Positions 24,721 to 37,725 of a stretch of 64,000 nt of DNA are shown here, piece by piece. The notes under the pieces are model-generated. The model searched no databases and had not been told where the DNA came from. It saw only the letters and a program-made list of their open reading frames with translations. The position numbers were made by a program, and so were the translations under genes. Every line of letters begins with the position of its first letter. Positions within the stretch are counted from its first letter, which is position 1. The stretch covers positions 82,319,624 to 82,383,623 of the forward strand of contig NC_084478.1 in the NCBI RefSeq assembly GCF_027409185.1, given 5' to 3'. This stretch comes from Cynocephalus volans. Taxonomy: Eukaryota; Chordata; Mammalia; Dermoptera; Cynocephalidae.

Positions 24721-25140
24721 CTCAACTTCCCAGAGAAGTGGCCAGATGGTTTCACCCTCAACAGTCCCACCAAGCTGCCTCACCCACTGCCCAAGAAGCA
24801 ACTGGCTGGGCCTCCACTTGGCAAGCCTGCTATGCGGTCTCACCCACTGCCCAAGAAGTAGATGGTAGGGCCCCATCTCTGCAGCCCCATCCAGCAGCCT
24901 CACACACTGCCTGAGAAGAGGCTGGTTGGGCCCCCTCTCTGCAGCCCCATCTAGTTGCCTCAATCATTGCACAAGAAGTGGCTTGCTGGGCCCCCTCTCA
25001 ACAAGCCCACTTCCAGACCTTGCTGACCACCTCAGAAGTGGACAGCTGGATGACGTCTCTGCAGGCCTGCCTAATTGCTTCACCCACCACTTGAGAAGTG
25101 GCTCAGAAACCCTGCACTTGGCAAACCTACTCCCAAACAG
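24721..25140 (+). repeat. L1-c 5' UTR tandem array, 60-bp units x7
   Basis: A CACCCACTGCCC(A)AGAAG-type motif recurs at 24781, 24841, 24901, 24961, 25021 and 25081, each exactly 60 bases apart, with a related unit starting at 24721. Units also share GGGCCCCCTCTCTGCAGCC-like blocks. A looser continuation runs to about 25560. Small ORFs here follow the repeat (60 is a multiple of 3) and are not genes. Confidence 0.92.
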
Positions 25141-25820
25141 CTGAGGGAAGCCTGACCTTATATGTGGTTCTGAGAAGTAGCTCAGTAGTCCCGCTCCCAG
25201 CAGACCCACATCTAGGAAGCCAAGCCAAAGCATGCCCAAACCTCCAACTCAGAGCAACAGCCCAGCTGTCATGCCCCTGGTGGACCTGCCCTAAGTTTTT
25301 GAGCCACTACAGACACATACATCTGAGTGAGAAACAGCCTGGCTGAAACACCCCCTGGTGGGCTTGCCCCTGGTCAGACATTCAGCACAGTGACCCTGCC
25401 ACTGGTGAATGAGCCCCAGAGTCCCAGACATGCCATTGCCCACACCCCCCATCTGCAAATCAAAACAGCAAACCCAACCCCAGTGAGAAATCTCCCAAGA
25501 TGACTGACCCACAGTGAGCATGAACACACCCTCAGCCTGAGAAACAGCAAAGTGAGCCCATCCCCAGCAATGCTGTGTCACTGCCACCACACCCCTCCCC
25601 CAAGCACAGGCCACTGAAGTATGCACAGACACAGCAAACGTGGACTACAGCTCAAGAAACTACATAGAATCTACACTACCAAACACGTCCAGGAGAAAAC
25701 CATTGTACACTACCCAATTGACACCCAAAAACACATTTGTAGGTAAAAGTCCTTCCCTTCTCAAGCCACTATACAAAATTCAGAGGTGACTGTTCCACCA
25801 GATGCACAGATATTAACACA

Positions 25821-26763
25821 ATGAAACAAGAAACATAAAAAACAAGACATCATGACATGATAAAAGAAACACAATAATGCTCCAGTAACTGATCCGAAAG
25901 AATTGAAAATTGATGGCTTGCTGAAAAAGGAATTTAAATTAATTTTCTTAAGGAAACTCACTGTGATGCAAGATAATATAGACAAACAATTCAACAAAAT
26001 CAGAGAAATAATTCATGATCTAAATGAGAAATTTAACAAAGAAATAGATATCATTAAAAAATTAAACATAAATCTTGGAGTTGAAGTATTAATGAATGTA
26101 ACAAAAAACACAGCCAAGAGTCTCAATAAGAGACTAGATCACGCAGAAAGAATTTCTCATCTTGAAGACAGCTGTTTTGAAATAATCTAGGAAGGAAAAG
26201 AAAAAAGAATTTAAAAAATAAACAAAGGCTACAAGATCTATGAAATATTACCAAGCAACCAAACATTTGAATTATGGGCATTCCAGAAGAAGGAAAAAAA
26301 AGTTATTAAATACACATTTAATGAAATAATAACTGAAAACTTCCCTGGTCTCAGTATACATATAAACACATAAATCCAGAAAGCTCCAAAGTCCCCAAAT
26401 AGATTCAACCCCAAAAGGTCGTCTCCAAGACACATTGTGGTCAAATTGTCAAAAGTTAAAGACAAAGAGAGAATTCTAAACACAGCAAGAGAAAAGTGTC
26501 AAATCACAGATGAGAGAATCCCCATTAGACTAACAGCAGACTTCTCAGAAGAAACCCCAGAACAGGAGATGATGCATTCAAAATACTGAAAGAAAAAAAA
26601 CTGCCAGCCAAGAATATTATACCCAGTAAATTTCCTTCAGAAATGAAGAAAAAATAAATTAAAAAGTCTTTTTCAGATGAGCAAAAATTAAGAAAATCAT
26701 CACTATCAGCATAACCTTATAAGAAATGCTTAGCGGAGACCTACTTCTAGAAGAGAAAGAATG
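25821..26763 (+). pseudogene. L1-c ORF1 remnant
   Basis: Probable start at ATG 25821. The coiled-coil part is open at 25903-26190 (MQDNIDKQFNKIREIIHDLN). The RNA-binding part to about 26760 is shifted and stopped. It encodes the L1 nucleic-acid-binding ORF1 protein remnant only. Confidence 0.7.
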
Positions 26764-27187
26764 ATAACAACCATCATGAAAACACCTGATAATATAAAAC
26801 TTACTGGTATAACAGATACACAAATCAGAAAAAAAAAGGATTCAAATCTTAATACAGAAAACCACCAAACGACAGTTGATAAACAATAAGAGAGAAAGAG
26901 AGAAACAAAGGATACACAAAACAATTAGAAAAATACCAACAAAATGACAAGAGTAAGACCTCACAAACCAATAATAACCTTGAATGCAAATGGATTAAAT
27001 ACTCCAATTAAAAGACAGAGACTAGCTGAATGGATTTAAAAAACATGACCCATCAATATGCTGCCTACAAGAAATACACCTTACTTACAAAGATACACAT
27101 AGAATGAAAGTGAGGGGATGCAAAAAGACATTCCAGGCAAATGGAAAACAAAACCAAGCAGGAGTAGTTATATCAGATAAAGCAGAC

Positions 27188-27485
27188 TTTATTTATATGT
27201 ATTTATTTATTTGTTATTTAATTGATTACATATATTTGTGGGGTACAAAATTGAATATCAATACATGTATACAATATGTGTTGATCAAATCAGGATAATT
27301 AGTATATGCGTGTTTACAAAACATAATCAATCTTTGTCATGCTTAACTAGTTTCTCACCAACCTCCCTTCCCTTCTCCCTTTCCCACCTCTAATAATCAC
27401 AGTTACAGTAATTCTTTCTTTTTTTCCTTCCTTTCCTTTCCTTCTTCCCTTCCCTTCCCTCCCACCCTCCCTCCCTTTCTTTCTT
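27188..27485 (-). mobile_element. L1 3'-end-only insertion with 15-bp duplication
   Basis: A 298-bp block of L1 3' UTR in reverse orientation, with a T-rich left side (its A tail) and a pyrimidine-rich right side (its purine tract). It is flanked by perfect copies of tcagataaagcagac at 27173-27187 and 27486-27500. It breaks the L1-c endonuclease region. Confidence 0.92.
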
Positions 27486-30429
27486 TCAGATAAAGCAGAC
27501 CTTAAATCAAAATCTGTACTGAGACAAAGAAGGGCATTATATAATGATAAAGGGATCTATACAACAAGAGTATATAACAATTACAAATATATATGCACCC
27601 AACACTTGGGCACCAAGATATATAAAGCAAATATTATGAGATCTAAAGGGAGAGATAGACGACAAAACAATAATAGGTATGGACTTTAACATCCCACTAA
27701 TAGCATTGAACAGATCATCAAGTTATAAAATCAACAAGAAACATTGGATTTAAACAGTACTATAGACCAAATGGACCTTACAACATTTACAGAACATTCC
27801 ATCAAACAGCTGCAGAATGCACATTCTTCTCATCAGCACACAAAATATTCCCCAGGATTCACCATATGTTAGGTCACAAAACAAGTCTCAACAAATCTTA
27901 AGAAACTGAAATCATATCAAGTATTTTCTCTGACCATAATGGAATAACACTAGAAATTAATAACAAGATGAATCTTCAAAACTAAACAAATACATGGAAA
28001 TTAACAACATGCTCCTGAATGACCAATGGGTAAAAGAAGAAACTAAGAATGAAATTTTAAAATTTCTAGAAGCAAATGAAGACAGAAACACAATATCCCC
28101 AAACGTATGGGATACAGTCAAAGCAGTATTAAGATAAAAGTTTATAGCAATAAATGCCCACATCAAAAAAATAGAAATATTTCAATTAAACAACCTAACA
28201 ATGCACCTCAAGGAATTAAAAAAGCAAGAACAAACCAAACCCAAAATTAGTAGAAGAAAAGAAATAATAAAAATCAGAGCAGAAATAAATGAAATTGAGA
28301 CTAAAAATACAAAACAAATATCAAACAAAAAGTTGTTTTTTGAAAAGATAAAAGTTAACAAACCATTAGCCAGACTAACCAATAAAAAAACAGAAAACAC
28401 CCAAATAAATACAATTAGAAATGTAAAAGGAGACATTACAACTGATACCACTGAAATATAAAGAATCAATAGAGACTATTATAAAACAAATATACACAAA
28501 TAAATTTGAAAAGCTAGAAGAAATGGAGAAATTTCTGGACAAATATGGCCTACCAGGACTGAACCAAGAAGAAACAGAAACCCTAAATAGACCAATAACA
28601 AGTAATGAGATCAAATTAGTAATTTTTAAAAAGTCTCCCAACAAAGAAAAGTTCAGGGCCAAACGTCTTGACTGCTGAATTCTGCCAAATGTTTGAAGAA
28701 AAACTAATACCAATACTTCTTAAACTACTTCAAAAAATTAAAGTGGACACATTTACTCCAAATTCATACTACAAAGTCAGCATCACCCTGATACCAAAAC
28801 CAGGCAAGAAGATAAGAAAAAAAGAAAACTACAAGGCAATATCCCTGATGAACATAGATGCAAAAATCTTCAATAAAATACTAGCAACCCAAATCCAACA
28901 GCACATCAAAAAAAATTATACATTATTATCAGGTGGAATTCATCCAGGGACCTAAGTATGGCTGAATATACACAGATCAATAAACGTAATACACCACATC
29001 AACTGAATGAAAGGAAAAAGCCATATGATGATCTATAGATGCAGAAAATGCATTTGATAAGGTTCAACATCCACTCACAATAAAAACTCTCAACAAATTA
29101 GGTATAGAAAAAAGTGTCTTAATAAAACAAAGACTATATAGGATAAACCTGCAGCTAGAATCATACTGAACAGGAAAAAGCTGAAAGCTTTCCCCCTAAG
29201 AACTGAAACAAGACAAGGATGCCCACTCTCACCATTTCTATTCAGCATAGTAGTGGAAGTCCTAGTCAGAGCAATTAGGCAAGAGAAAGCAATAAAGGTC
29301 ATCCAAACTGGAATGGACTAAGTCAAATTGTCCCTGCTTGCAGATGACATGATTTTATATAGAGAAAAACCTAAAGACTCTACCAAAAAACTCCTAGGCC
29401 TGATAAATAAGTTCAGTAAAGTTGCAGGATATGAAATCAACATACAAATATCAGTTGCATTTCCATATACCAACAATAAACTAGCAGAAAAATAAATCAT
29501 GAAAGCAATCCCATTCACTGTAGCTATAAAAAAAGAAAAAAGAAAAAAAAAAACAAGGAGTAAATTCAACCAAGGAGGTGAAAGATCTCTACAAGGAAAA
29601 CTATAAAGCACTGATTAAAGAAATTAAAGACACACCAAAAATTAGAAAGACATCCCAAGCTCGTGGATTAGAAGAATCAATATTGTCAAAATGACCATAC
29701 TGCCTAAAGAGGGCTATAGATTCAGTGCAATCTCCATCAAACTACCAATGACATACTTCAACAGAAATAGAAAAAAAACAATCCAAAAATTTACATGAAA
29801 CAAGAGATCCTGAAGAGACAAGGCAATCCTGAGCAAAAATAAAATAAAATAAAAATAAAAACTAAGTGGGGGGGCATCACAACCCCTGAATTTAAAATAT
29901 ACTACAAAGCTACAGTAATCAAAAAAGCATGGCACTGGCACAAAAAACAGACACATAGACCAATGGAACAGAGTATTCAGAAATAAATCCATATACCTAC
30001 AGCCAACTGATTTTCAACAAAGGAGGCAAGAACATACATTGGGGAAAGAACAGTCTCTTCAATAAAGGTGCCTGGAAAATTGGAGATACATATGCACAAG
30101 AGTAAAACTAGACTCCTATTTCTCACCATATACCAAAATAAACTCAAAATGAATTAAAGACTTAAATACAAGACCCCAAACTATAAAACTTTTAGAAGAT
30201 AACATAGCAGAAACACTTCAGGACACAGGACTGGGCAAAGATTTTATGAATAAGACTTCTAAAGCAGAAAGGAAAAAATAAACAAATGGGACTTTATCAA
30301 ACTAAGAAGCTTCTGCATAGCAAAGGAAATAATACAGTGAAGAGACAACCTGAAGAGTGGGAGAAAATATTTGCAAATGATTCATCCAAGAAAGAATTAA
30401 TACCCAGAATATACAAAAAAACTCAAACA

Positions 30430-30468
30430 CCTGATAGTAAAAATTAATTAATTAATTAATTAATTAAT
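30430..30468. repeat. (TTAA)n-like AT microsatellite
   Basis: Repeated ATTA units in L1-c ORF2 just upstream of the nested L1. A similar TTAATTAATTAA tract ends that nested L1 near 32505. Confidence 0.8.
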
Positions 30469-30511
30469 CTGAGTAAAAGGACAAATGAGCTGATTCAATT
30501 TTTCAAAAGGA

Positions 30512-32508
30512 GATGGTTCTATATACAGAGAACCCAAGAGACTCTACCAAGAAACTCTTAGAGCTGATAAATGAATTCCGTAAAGTTTCAGGATACAAAA
30601 TCAACATACAAAAATCAGTAGTGTTTTTATACTCCAACAACTAGAAGAAAAAGAGATCAAGTAAGCAAGCCCATTTACAATAGTCACCAAAAAAAATAAA
30701 ATAAAATACCTAGGAATAAGTCTAACCAAAGAGGTGAAAGATCTCTAAAATGAGAATTACAAATCACTTCTGAAAGTAATTAAAGAAGACACTAAGAGAT
30801 GGAAAGACATTCCTTGTTCATGGATTGGAAGAATCATTGCACTACCATACTACCCAAAGCCATCTACAGATTCAATGCAATTCCCATCTAAATACCAATG
30901 ACATTCTTCACAGAAATAGAAAAAGCAATCCTAACATTCATATGGAACAACAAAAGGCCCTGAATAGCCAAAGTGATCCTGAGCAAAAAAAGTAAAGCTA
31001 TAGGCATTACACTTCCCAACTTCAAACTATATTACAAATCTACAGTTACAAAACCAGCATGGTACTGGCATAAAAACAGACATGTGGAGCAATTGAACAG
31101 AATAGAGAACTCAGAAATCAACCCCCTAATTTCAGCCAACTGATCTTTGACAAAGGCACCAAGAACATACACTGAGGAAAAACTGCCTATTCAATAAATG
31201 GTGCTGGGAAAACTGGATATCCATTTGTAGAAGAATGAAACTTGATACATACCTCTCATGATATACCAAAATCAACTCAAAATGGATTAGAGACTTAAAT
31301 ATAAGGTCTGAAACTTTAAAATTCCTAGAAGAAAACATAGGGGAAATGCTCCAGAATTTAGGACTGGGCAATGACTTTATGAATAACACCCCAAAAGCAC
31401 AGGCAACAAAGGAAAAAAATATAAACAAATGGGATTATATCCAACTAAGAAGTTTCTGCACAGCAAAGGAAACAGAGTGACAAGACATCCTATAGAATGG
31501 GAGAAAATATTTGCAAAATACGCATCCAAAAAGTAATTAATATCCAGAATATACAAAGAGCTCAGACAACTTTACAGCAAGAAACCAAATAATTCAATTT
31601 AAAAATGGGCAAAAGACCTGAATAGTCATTTCTCAAAGACATACAACTGGCCAATACACATATGAAAAAATGCTCAACATTACTAATCATCAGGGGAATG
31701 CAAATCAAAACCATGTTGAGATATCACCTCACCCCAATCAGACTGTCTATTATAAAAAAAGACAGAGAATAACAAATGCTGGCGAGGATATGGAGAGAGA
31801 AGAACCCTCCTGCACTGTTGGTGGGACTGTAAATTAGTACAGCCATTATGGAGAACAGTATGGAGGTTCCTTAAACAACTACAGATAGAACTTCCATATG
31901 ATCCATCAATCCCACTACTGGGGATATATCCAGAGGATTGGAAAACATCAGGTTGAAGGGATACCTGCACTCCCATGTTTACTGCAGCTCTATTTACAAT
32001 AGCTAGGCAATGGAACGAACCTAAATGTCCATTGATGGATGAATAGATGAGGAAATTGTGGTATATATACACAATAGAATACTACTCAGCCATAAAAAAG
32101 AATGAAATTCTACCATTTGCAACAACATGGATGAGCCTGGAGAAAATTATACTAATTGAAACAACCAAGGTACAGAAAGAGAAATACCGCATATTCTCAT
32201 TCATAATTGGAAGCTGAATCCATAAATAAACAAATGAACAATAAAGAGAGACAATGAGAAAGAAACAACAATCACAGTAATACGTTGAACTTTTAGAAAA
32301 CTAGAGGTGGAAAAGGTGAGGGGAGGGGAGAGGGAGGGGTGCTAATGAGAAATTGGTCAACAGACACAAAGAATGACTGAGTATTGTAATGATGAATAAG
32401 CTAACTCTACTGATCTAACCACCACACATTCTACACAATTATTGAAAATCAACGTTGTACCCCACATGTATGTATAATAAAAATAATTAATTAATTAATT
32501 AATTTAAA
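30512..32508 (+). mobile_element. 5'-truncated L1 nested in L1-c
   Basis: Begins abruptly in the RT domain (AGATGGTTCTATATACAGAG) and runs through the ORF2 C-terminus and a 3' UTR containing GGGGAGGGGAGAGGGAGGGG. It ends with an AATAAAAATAATTAATTAA tail. L1-c ORF2 resumes right after at AAAGAAGACATACAAATCGC. The bases at the two junctions (aaaaggaga and aaaagaaga) may be a decayed duplication. Confidence 0.8.
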
Positions 32509-33479
32509 AAAGAAGACATACAAATCGCCAACAAGTATATAAAAAAAATGCTCAACATCACTAATCATCAGAGAAATGTAAATCAAAACCACAATCAGAT
32601 ATGATCTCACCCCAGTTAGAATGGCTATTATCAAAAAGACAGAAAATAAGAAATGCTGGCAAGGATGCAGAGTAAGGCGAACTCTTACAAATTGTTGGTG
32701 GGAATGTAAATTAGTACAGCCATTACGGAAAACAGTATAGAGGTTTCTCAGAAAACTACACATAGTACTACCATATGATCCAGCAATCGCACTACTAGAT
32801 ATATATCCAAAGGAAAGGAAATAGACGAGTCACAGTGATAACTTCACTCCCATGTTCATTGTGGCTCGATTCACAGTAGCCAAGATTTAGAGCCAACCTA
32901 AATGTCCATCAATGGATGACTGGAAAAAGAAACTGTGATATATCAATGGAATACCACTCAGCTATAAAAAAGAATGAAATTGTGCCATTTGCCATGGCAT
33001 GGATGAGCTTGGAGAAAATTATGTTAAGTGAAATAAGCCAGGAACAGAAAGAGAAATACCACATGTTCTCACACATATGTGGAAGATAAAAAGGTTGATC
33101 TCATAAAAGTAGAGAGTAGTATAGTGGTTATTGGGAACCATTAAGGAGAGGAAGAGGGGGAGGGGTTGGGAAGAGGGTGTTTAATGGATACAAAATTGTA
33201 GAGAAGTTGGAAGAATAAGATCTAGTGTTCTATTGCAATATAGGGAGACTACAGCTAACAACAAATTACTGTATAACTCCAAGTAGCTAGTTGAGAGGAT
33301 GTTGAATATTCCCAACACAAACAGGTGACAAATGTTTGAGGTGATGGATATGCTAAATACCTTGATATGATCATCGCACACTGTATAAATGTACCCAAAT
33401 ATCATATTGTATTCCATAAATATATATATAATTATTATGAGTCAATTAAGGAAAAATAAATTAAAAAGAAAAAATTCAG

Positions 33480-33715
33480 AGACAGAAGTAGATTAGAGGT
33501 TACCAAAAATGTGGGGGAAGGAACAATGAGAAGTTACTGCTTAATGGGCAAATAGTTTATGTTTAGGATGAAGAAAAAGTTTTGAAAATAGAGGTAGTGG
33601 TCGCACAGCATTATGAATGTAATTAATCCACACCATTGTATGTTTAAAAATGCTTACAATTGCAATCCTTATGTTATATATGTTTTAGCATAATAAAAAA
33701 TGGAAAAGCTTAAAA
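33480..33715 (+). mobile_element. Old L1 3' end
   Basis: Resembles L1MB/L1MC 3' UTR: AGATTAGAGGTTACC..GGGGGAAGGAAC, TTTATGTTTAGGATGAAG and a terminal AGCATAATAAAAAATGG. It has no coding remnant and marks the end of the L1-dense left part. Confidence 0.65.
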
Positions 33716-34029
33716 TAAATTTTTAAAAAGCAAAAAAATTAATGATTATGTGAGAAATATAGGCCACATTAGCAAAATCTACATTATAGAATATGTAAGA
33801 GAAAAGATTTAATTTACTCCTGTAATATTTTTACATTGTTAAGTTGCACTATGAAGTTTTCTTAAAAAGCTTTAGCCCAGCCATTGCAAGATCTGAGTCA
33901 ATAAGGTAACAAATCTGACAAAGGAATATAAGTTAATATCTATTCCTGTGCTACTACCAAGTAGTTTTAATAAGCATAGAGGCATTTTAATATTAAGAAA
34001 ACTAGCAACATCGTTCAGTTTCACAAAAG

Positions 34030-34230
34030 GCAGCAGAGTGTGGTTTAAAAAAAAAAAAAAAAAAGCACAAGCAGTGAGATCAGATTTGAGCTCTTCTTTC
34101 GCTAGTTGAGTGATACTGGCAAGTTACCATACCTACATCACAGATTTCTCATCTGAAAAATGAAGACACCACCCCTTTTAAAATTCACACGTGAGGATGT
34201 AATGGTGAAATGTTCTACAAGCACCATGTT
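34030..34230 (+). mobile_element. MIR SINE remnant
   Basis: Shows AGGCAGCAGAGTGTGGTTTA, then an A18 run (34049-34066), then GAGATCAGATTTGAGCTC.., GTGATACTGGCAAGTTACC and TTCTCATCTGAAAAATGAAG. This is the order of a plus-strand MIR, with the A run as a local expansion. Confidence 0.65.
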
Positions 34231-36540
34231 AATTTATAGTAAGAGTATGCAAGTTAATACCTGAACATGAAATGTAAATGTCTTGGATTGGCTAATATGG
34301 GTCTTGGCAAGGAATAACTTTTCAATTCCCCTATGCTGTGAATTGAAAAGTAGTTTGTTATAGTGGGGAAGCAAACTGATCACAGATCATTCACTCTTTC
34401 CTTATCCGTAGTATTCCTGGCAAACTCTGGGTAATATTTTGGACAACAAAGTTCATTTTGTAAATATAATTTCCACTTACTGGTATATTCTGCAATAAAA
34501 CATGCACATACACTCACAGATGAGAGTATGCTCGCACATATAAAATATCACTTATTACCTCCTTTCACCTTAAGAACTGATGAGGAAATATTAAATGATA
34601 AAGCACTCATTGATATTGGTTCTACCTGTTGGGAATTATCCAGTCTTGTGTGTGCATGTGTGAGTGTATGTGAGTGTCTAGACGCATGTTAGGTCTGAAA
34701 TAGAAAATTTAATAGGAATGTACAGTTACCTTTTACCATGAAGTTGCCTTGTGACATTTTTATTTCAGCACTAATCTTACCAAATAAGACTGCTTGGAAA
34801 GCTTTCTTCTCATTGCCAAGTGGTACATTCTATTGGGATGCAGAATCTTTTGTATAAAGTTTAAACTAACAGATAGGTTCTGAATTTTACAGAGGCAGTG
34901 AACTACATCTAGATAATTAACATTTTATCTCTTTCTTCTTCCAAATACACCTACACTAGTATTGACATGAAAGTGCTCAGGAGGTGTCAGAACCAGTAAC
35001 ACTCCCTTTACACGCACCACTTTTTGTATACATGTACACACCTGTATTTATATACAGCCAATTTCCAAATCTGTCCCCGTCCAAAGGGTCATCGACCAAA
35101 AGGATGTCTATTCCGCAGGTACTTGAGGCCCGAGTTACTCCAAGTCTGAACTCATCCAAAAATCTCCCACGTTACCCGTTTCCAGGATTTGTTTTCCCCA
35201 GATATCTGTCAGAACAATGCTAACCAAGCCAGGACCCCTTCCTCTACGCTGCCACCTATCCTTCCCTACACTCTGCTGTTCCGTTGCTTTAGCTGGCAGA
35301 CAACATAACCTTGACTTCAAGGTGGGCGAACACGCCTTCACTCCTGGCCTCCTGCAAAGCCACTTATGGCATCCGACCCCTATACACCTCAGCAAGGACA
35401 GCCTCTCTTCTCACAGGCGACAGACCAAATGTACCTCTACACATAGAACAAGGCTGAATAAAACACCCAGCCCTGAACGATGATACACCCATTACTATTG
35501 ACCAGAGCGCATGCACACACACGCACGCACGCACACACACGCACGCACGCACACCCACCCGCTCAGAGACCAAAGGGACTTAAAAACTAGGGCAAGTGGA
35601 ACTCCTTGAGGATTCAACCTCTTCTCTCCTCCCTCCTAACCCTACGTAAGCAAGCACAAGCCCAGGGACAGAAATGTTACCAGGGCTGGGGTCTTTTATG
35701 ACGAATGACCACCGCTTCTCGAGCACTCCCATCCCGCTTCACGCCCATCCCACACGAGAGCGTACGCAAACACACACATGCGCGCGCAGAGAGCCAGTGG
35801 GGGAGTGGAGATGCGGGAGAAGGGGTAGAGTGGTTTGCTCCTTTGTTGCATGACCTTGAGAGTTTCTACTGAGTTAAAACACCCCGAGAATAGATAAACA
35901 TATGGATCATCAGTGTGGTTTTTAACAAAGCAGAGCTGTTTCATTTTGAACATTCTTTTCTCTTTTACTTTAAAACACTGTATTATTTGGCAAATAATTA
36001 GAAGAAAATACATTTCAGAGATATGTTCCTGGTAAACTTACTCTTTCTTTTTAAAAGGCTTTCTGCTTTAGAATAATGAGCTTCATGTTGCATATACCTG
36101 TGTAGTATCTGAGAAGTCAAATCTGCTATATACCTATGGATAACATATAATTTTATGTGATTTGTATTTTGTATATTCTGTTTTTCTCTGGTTTCCAAAT
36201 ATTTTAAATGAGTCTCATGATACATTTATTGGCAAGTGAACAAATGGCCTATCATGAGTATTGAGCTAATGAATGTACTTTGCAGTGAGGAAGTAGCACG
36301 ATAGTCAATTTATTTTCCTTTTTAGTAGCCAGTCTTGTCAGTAACTTAAATTTTGCTGCTAAACTTGACACTTAGCACTTCTTGACACTTGTAGGTATCT
36401 TGGAGATTCTGTTACTAAAATGCATAGTATGAGCTTTTGTTTAAAATAGAAACAAATTAGGGAAGCAATTATGAATAATTTAATAAGAAATTACTGCACC
36501 CTTACTGTATACCAGTTTTGAACTTTTTACAGATATAAAT
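34231..36540. other. Non-repetitive stretch, no gene recognised
   Basis: Apparently single-copy sequence. About 35060-35800 is richer in GC and CpG than its surroundings, and overlapping short ORFs on both strands (for example 35135-35395 and 35217-35483) have no recognisable family or partner exon. I would not call a gene. Confidence 0.4.
35507..35562. repeat. (CACG/CACA)n microsatellite
   Basis: Mixed CA and CGCA repeats, including GCACGCACGCACACACACGC. CpG-containing alternating purine-pyrimidine sequence of this type can adopt Z-DNA. A second short GCGCGC stretch lies near 35782. Confidence 0.9.
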
Positions 36541-36574
36541 TTAGTAATAAAAATAATAAAGATAGTTACACCTA

Positions 36575-36790
36575 TATATCATTGATATGCCATGCATAGT
36601 TCTAAGCACTTTATATAAAGTAATTGATTCTTCATGATAATCTTATGAGGTAGATGTACAATTATTATCATACTTTTACAGATATGAAAACTAAGATACA
36701 TAAAGTAACTTGCACCCGTCACCCAACTAGTGAGTTAGAGTTAGGATTTGAATCCAGGAAGCCTGACTTCAAAGACTAGCCACTCTTCCA
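36575..36790 (-). mobile_element. MIR SINE
   Basis: The plus strand has the reverse MIR order: TAAGCACTTTATATAAAG, TTATGAGGTAGATGTAC, TTTTACAGATATGAAAACTA, AAGTAACTTGCACCCGTCAC and GGATTTGAATCCAGG. It is the best preserved of the three MIRs. Confidence 0.85.
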
Positions 36791-36994
36791 TATGATATAT
36801 AATAATGAATACTGTAATTTATACTATAAATTATTGTGTATCCAAAAATGTAATTTTGTTGTATTTATGTACTTCAGTATAGTCCCTAAAAATACCAAAA
36901 TTCTGATAAGGCCCAACAGCCACCTCAGCGACCACTCCAAGACCATAAGAATGATTCTTTTGTTAAAGATCAGATAACATAAATTCTATTTTTT

Positions 36995-37725
36995 TGTCAC
37001 ACGTGGGTCCCAAACCCTAGTACAGGGCTGTCTAGTAAGTGGACAGAAGCTAGTGGCCTACCCTCAAGGCCTAAAGGGCCTTTGCACTACACTAAATCCA
37101 AATCGAATGAACTTCCATCCCACCATAATCTATGTGAGCGATTAGAGCCTCAAATTGTATTCCCTAATAAGAGGCAAAAGAAAGAAAAATGAAAAGGAGT
37201 CCCTAACATCAGGAAGCTGGTCTGGCATTTGCAGCTAGGCCATGCTATTCTCTTATTGGACATAAACCATGTCATAGAATACCAACCTCAGACAGGTTAC
37301 CCTAGGACTGATGAAATAAGACAAAGCATGACCACTTAATTTTGTCTAAGCATAGACTAAAACAAGGTCACTGTGCCACCCACAAAATACCACGCTCCCC
37401 CCACTCAGGCTAAAATGACTGGCTACAATTTCTTTACCAATTACACTTTTGTCCTTGTTCTAGTCTCCCCTACCCATAAATATGAATTATTGAGTTACCA
37501 ATCATAAAATTGCCCCCACTTTCTGTCAGTAAACTCCCACTTCCTTAGGCCCTTCACCAAATAATACAACCAAAGCCAAAATCCTGTAATGTTTTCTCTA
37601 ACATCCACTTACTGATACATTTCGTGGTTCCCCATAATGTGTGTTCTGCCTTACTGCAATGAGGAATAAACCCAAGTTTTTCAACTGTAGGTGTGTCCCT
37701 GCCTCTGGCTGGAGATCACTGACAT
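36995..37725 (+). mobile_element. Possible solo LTR, family unknown
   Basis: About 730 bp that starts TGTCACACGTGGG and ends GATCACTGACA. A GAGGAATAAACCC polyadenylation-like signal lies near 37660, about 60 bases before the end. The layout suggests an LTR, but no target-site duplication was found and I do not recognise the family. It could be single-copy DNA. Confidence 0.35.

Larger units (their letters stand above)
26944..33040 (+). pseudogene. L1-c ORF2 remnant, split by two L1 insertions
   Basis: Starts at ATG 26944 (ACCTTGAATGCAAATGG opening). The endonuclease is interrupted at 27188-27485. RT fragments include 28668-28955 ([20 protein letters not shown]) and a ADDMI-coding stretch near 29340. 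The C-terminal part is separated by the insertion at about 30512-32508 and finishes near 33040. Many stops and frameshifts. Confidence 0.78.
23945..33472 (+). mobile_element. Full-length L1 (L1-c), 60-bp monomer 5' UTR, with two nested L1s
   Basis: The 5' end is near AAAATCGAAGATGGTGAACT, followed by a long 5' UTR to about 25820 and then decayed ORF1 and ORF2. The 3' UTR (33045-33472) resembles L1MA elements (GATCTAGTGTTCTATTGCAA, AATTATTATGAGTCAATTAA). Two later L1 insertions interrupt it, at 27188-27485 and about 30512-32508. It is more diverged than L1-a, L1-b and L1-d. Confidence 0.85.

Noticed and set aside
24721-25140. A CRISPR-like or protein-repeat array with 60-base period
   Set aside because: Units are contiguous without unique spacers and lie in an L1 5' UTR in a mammalian genome.
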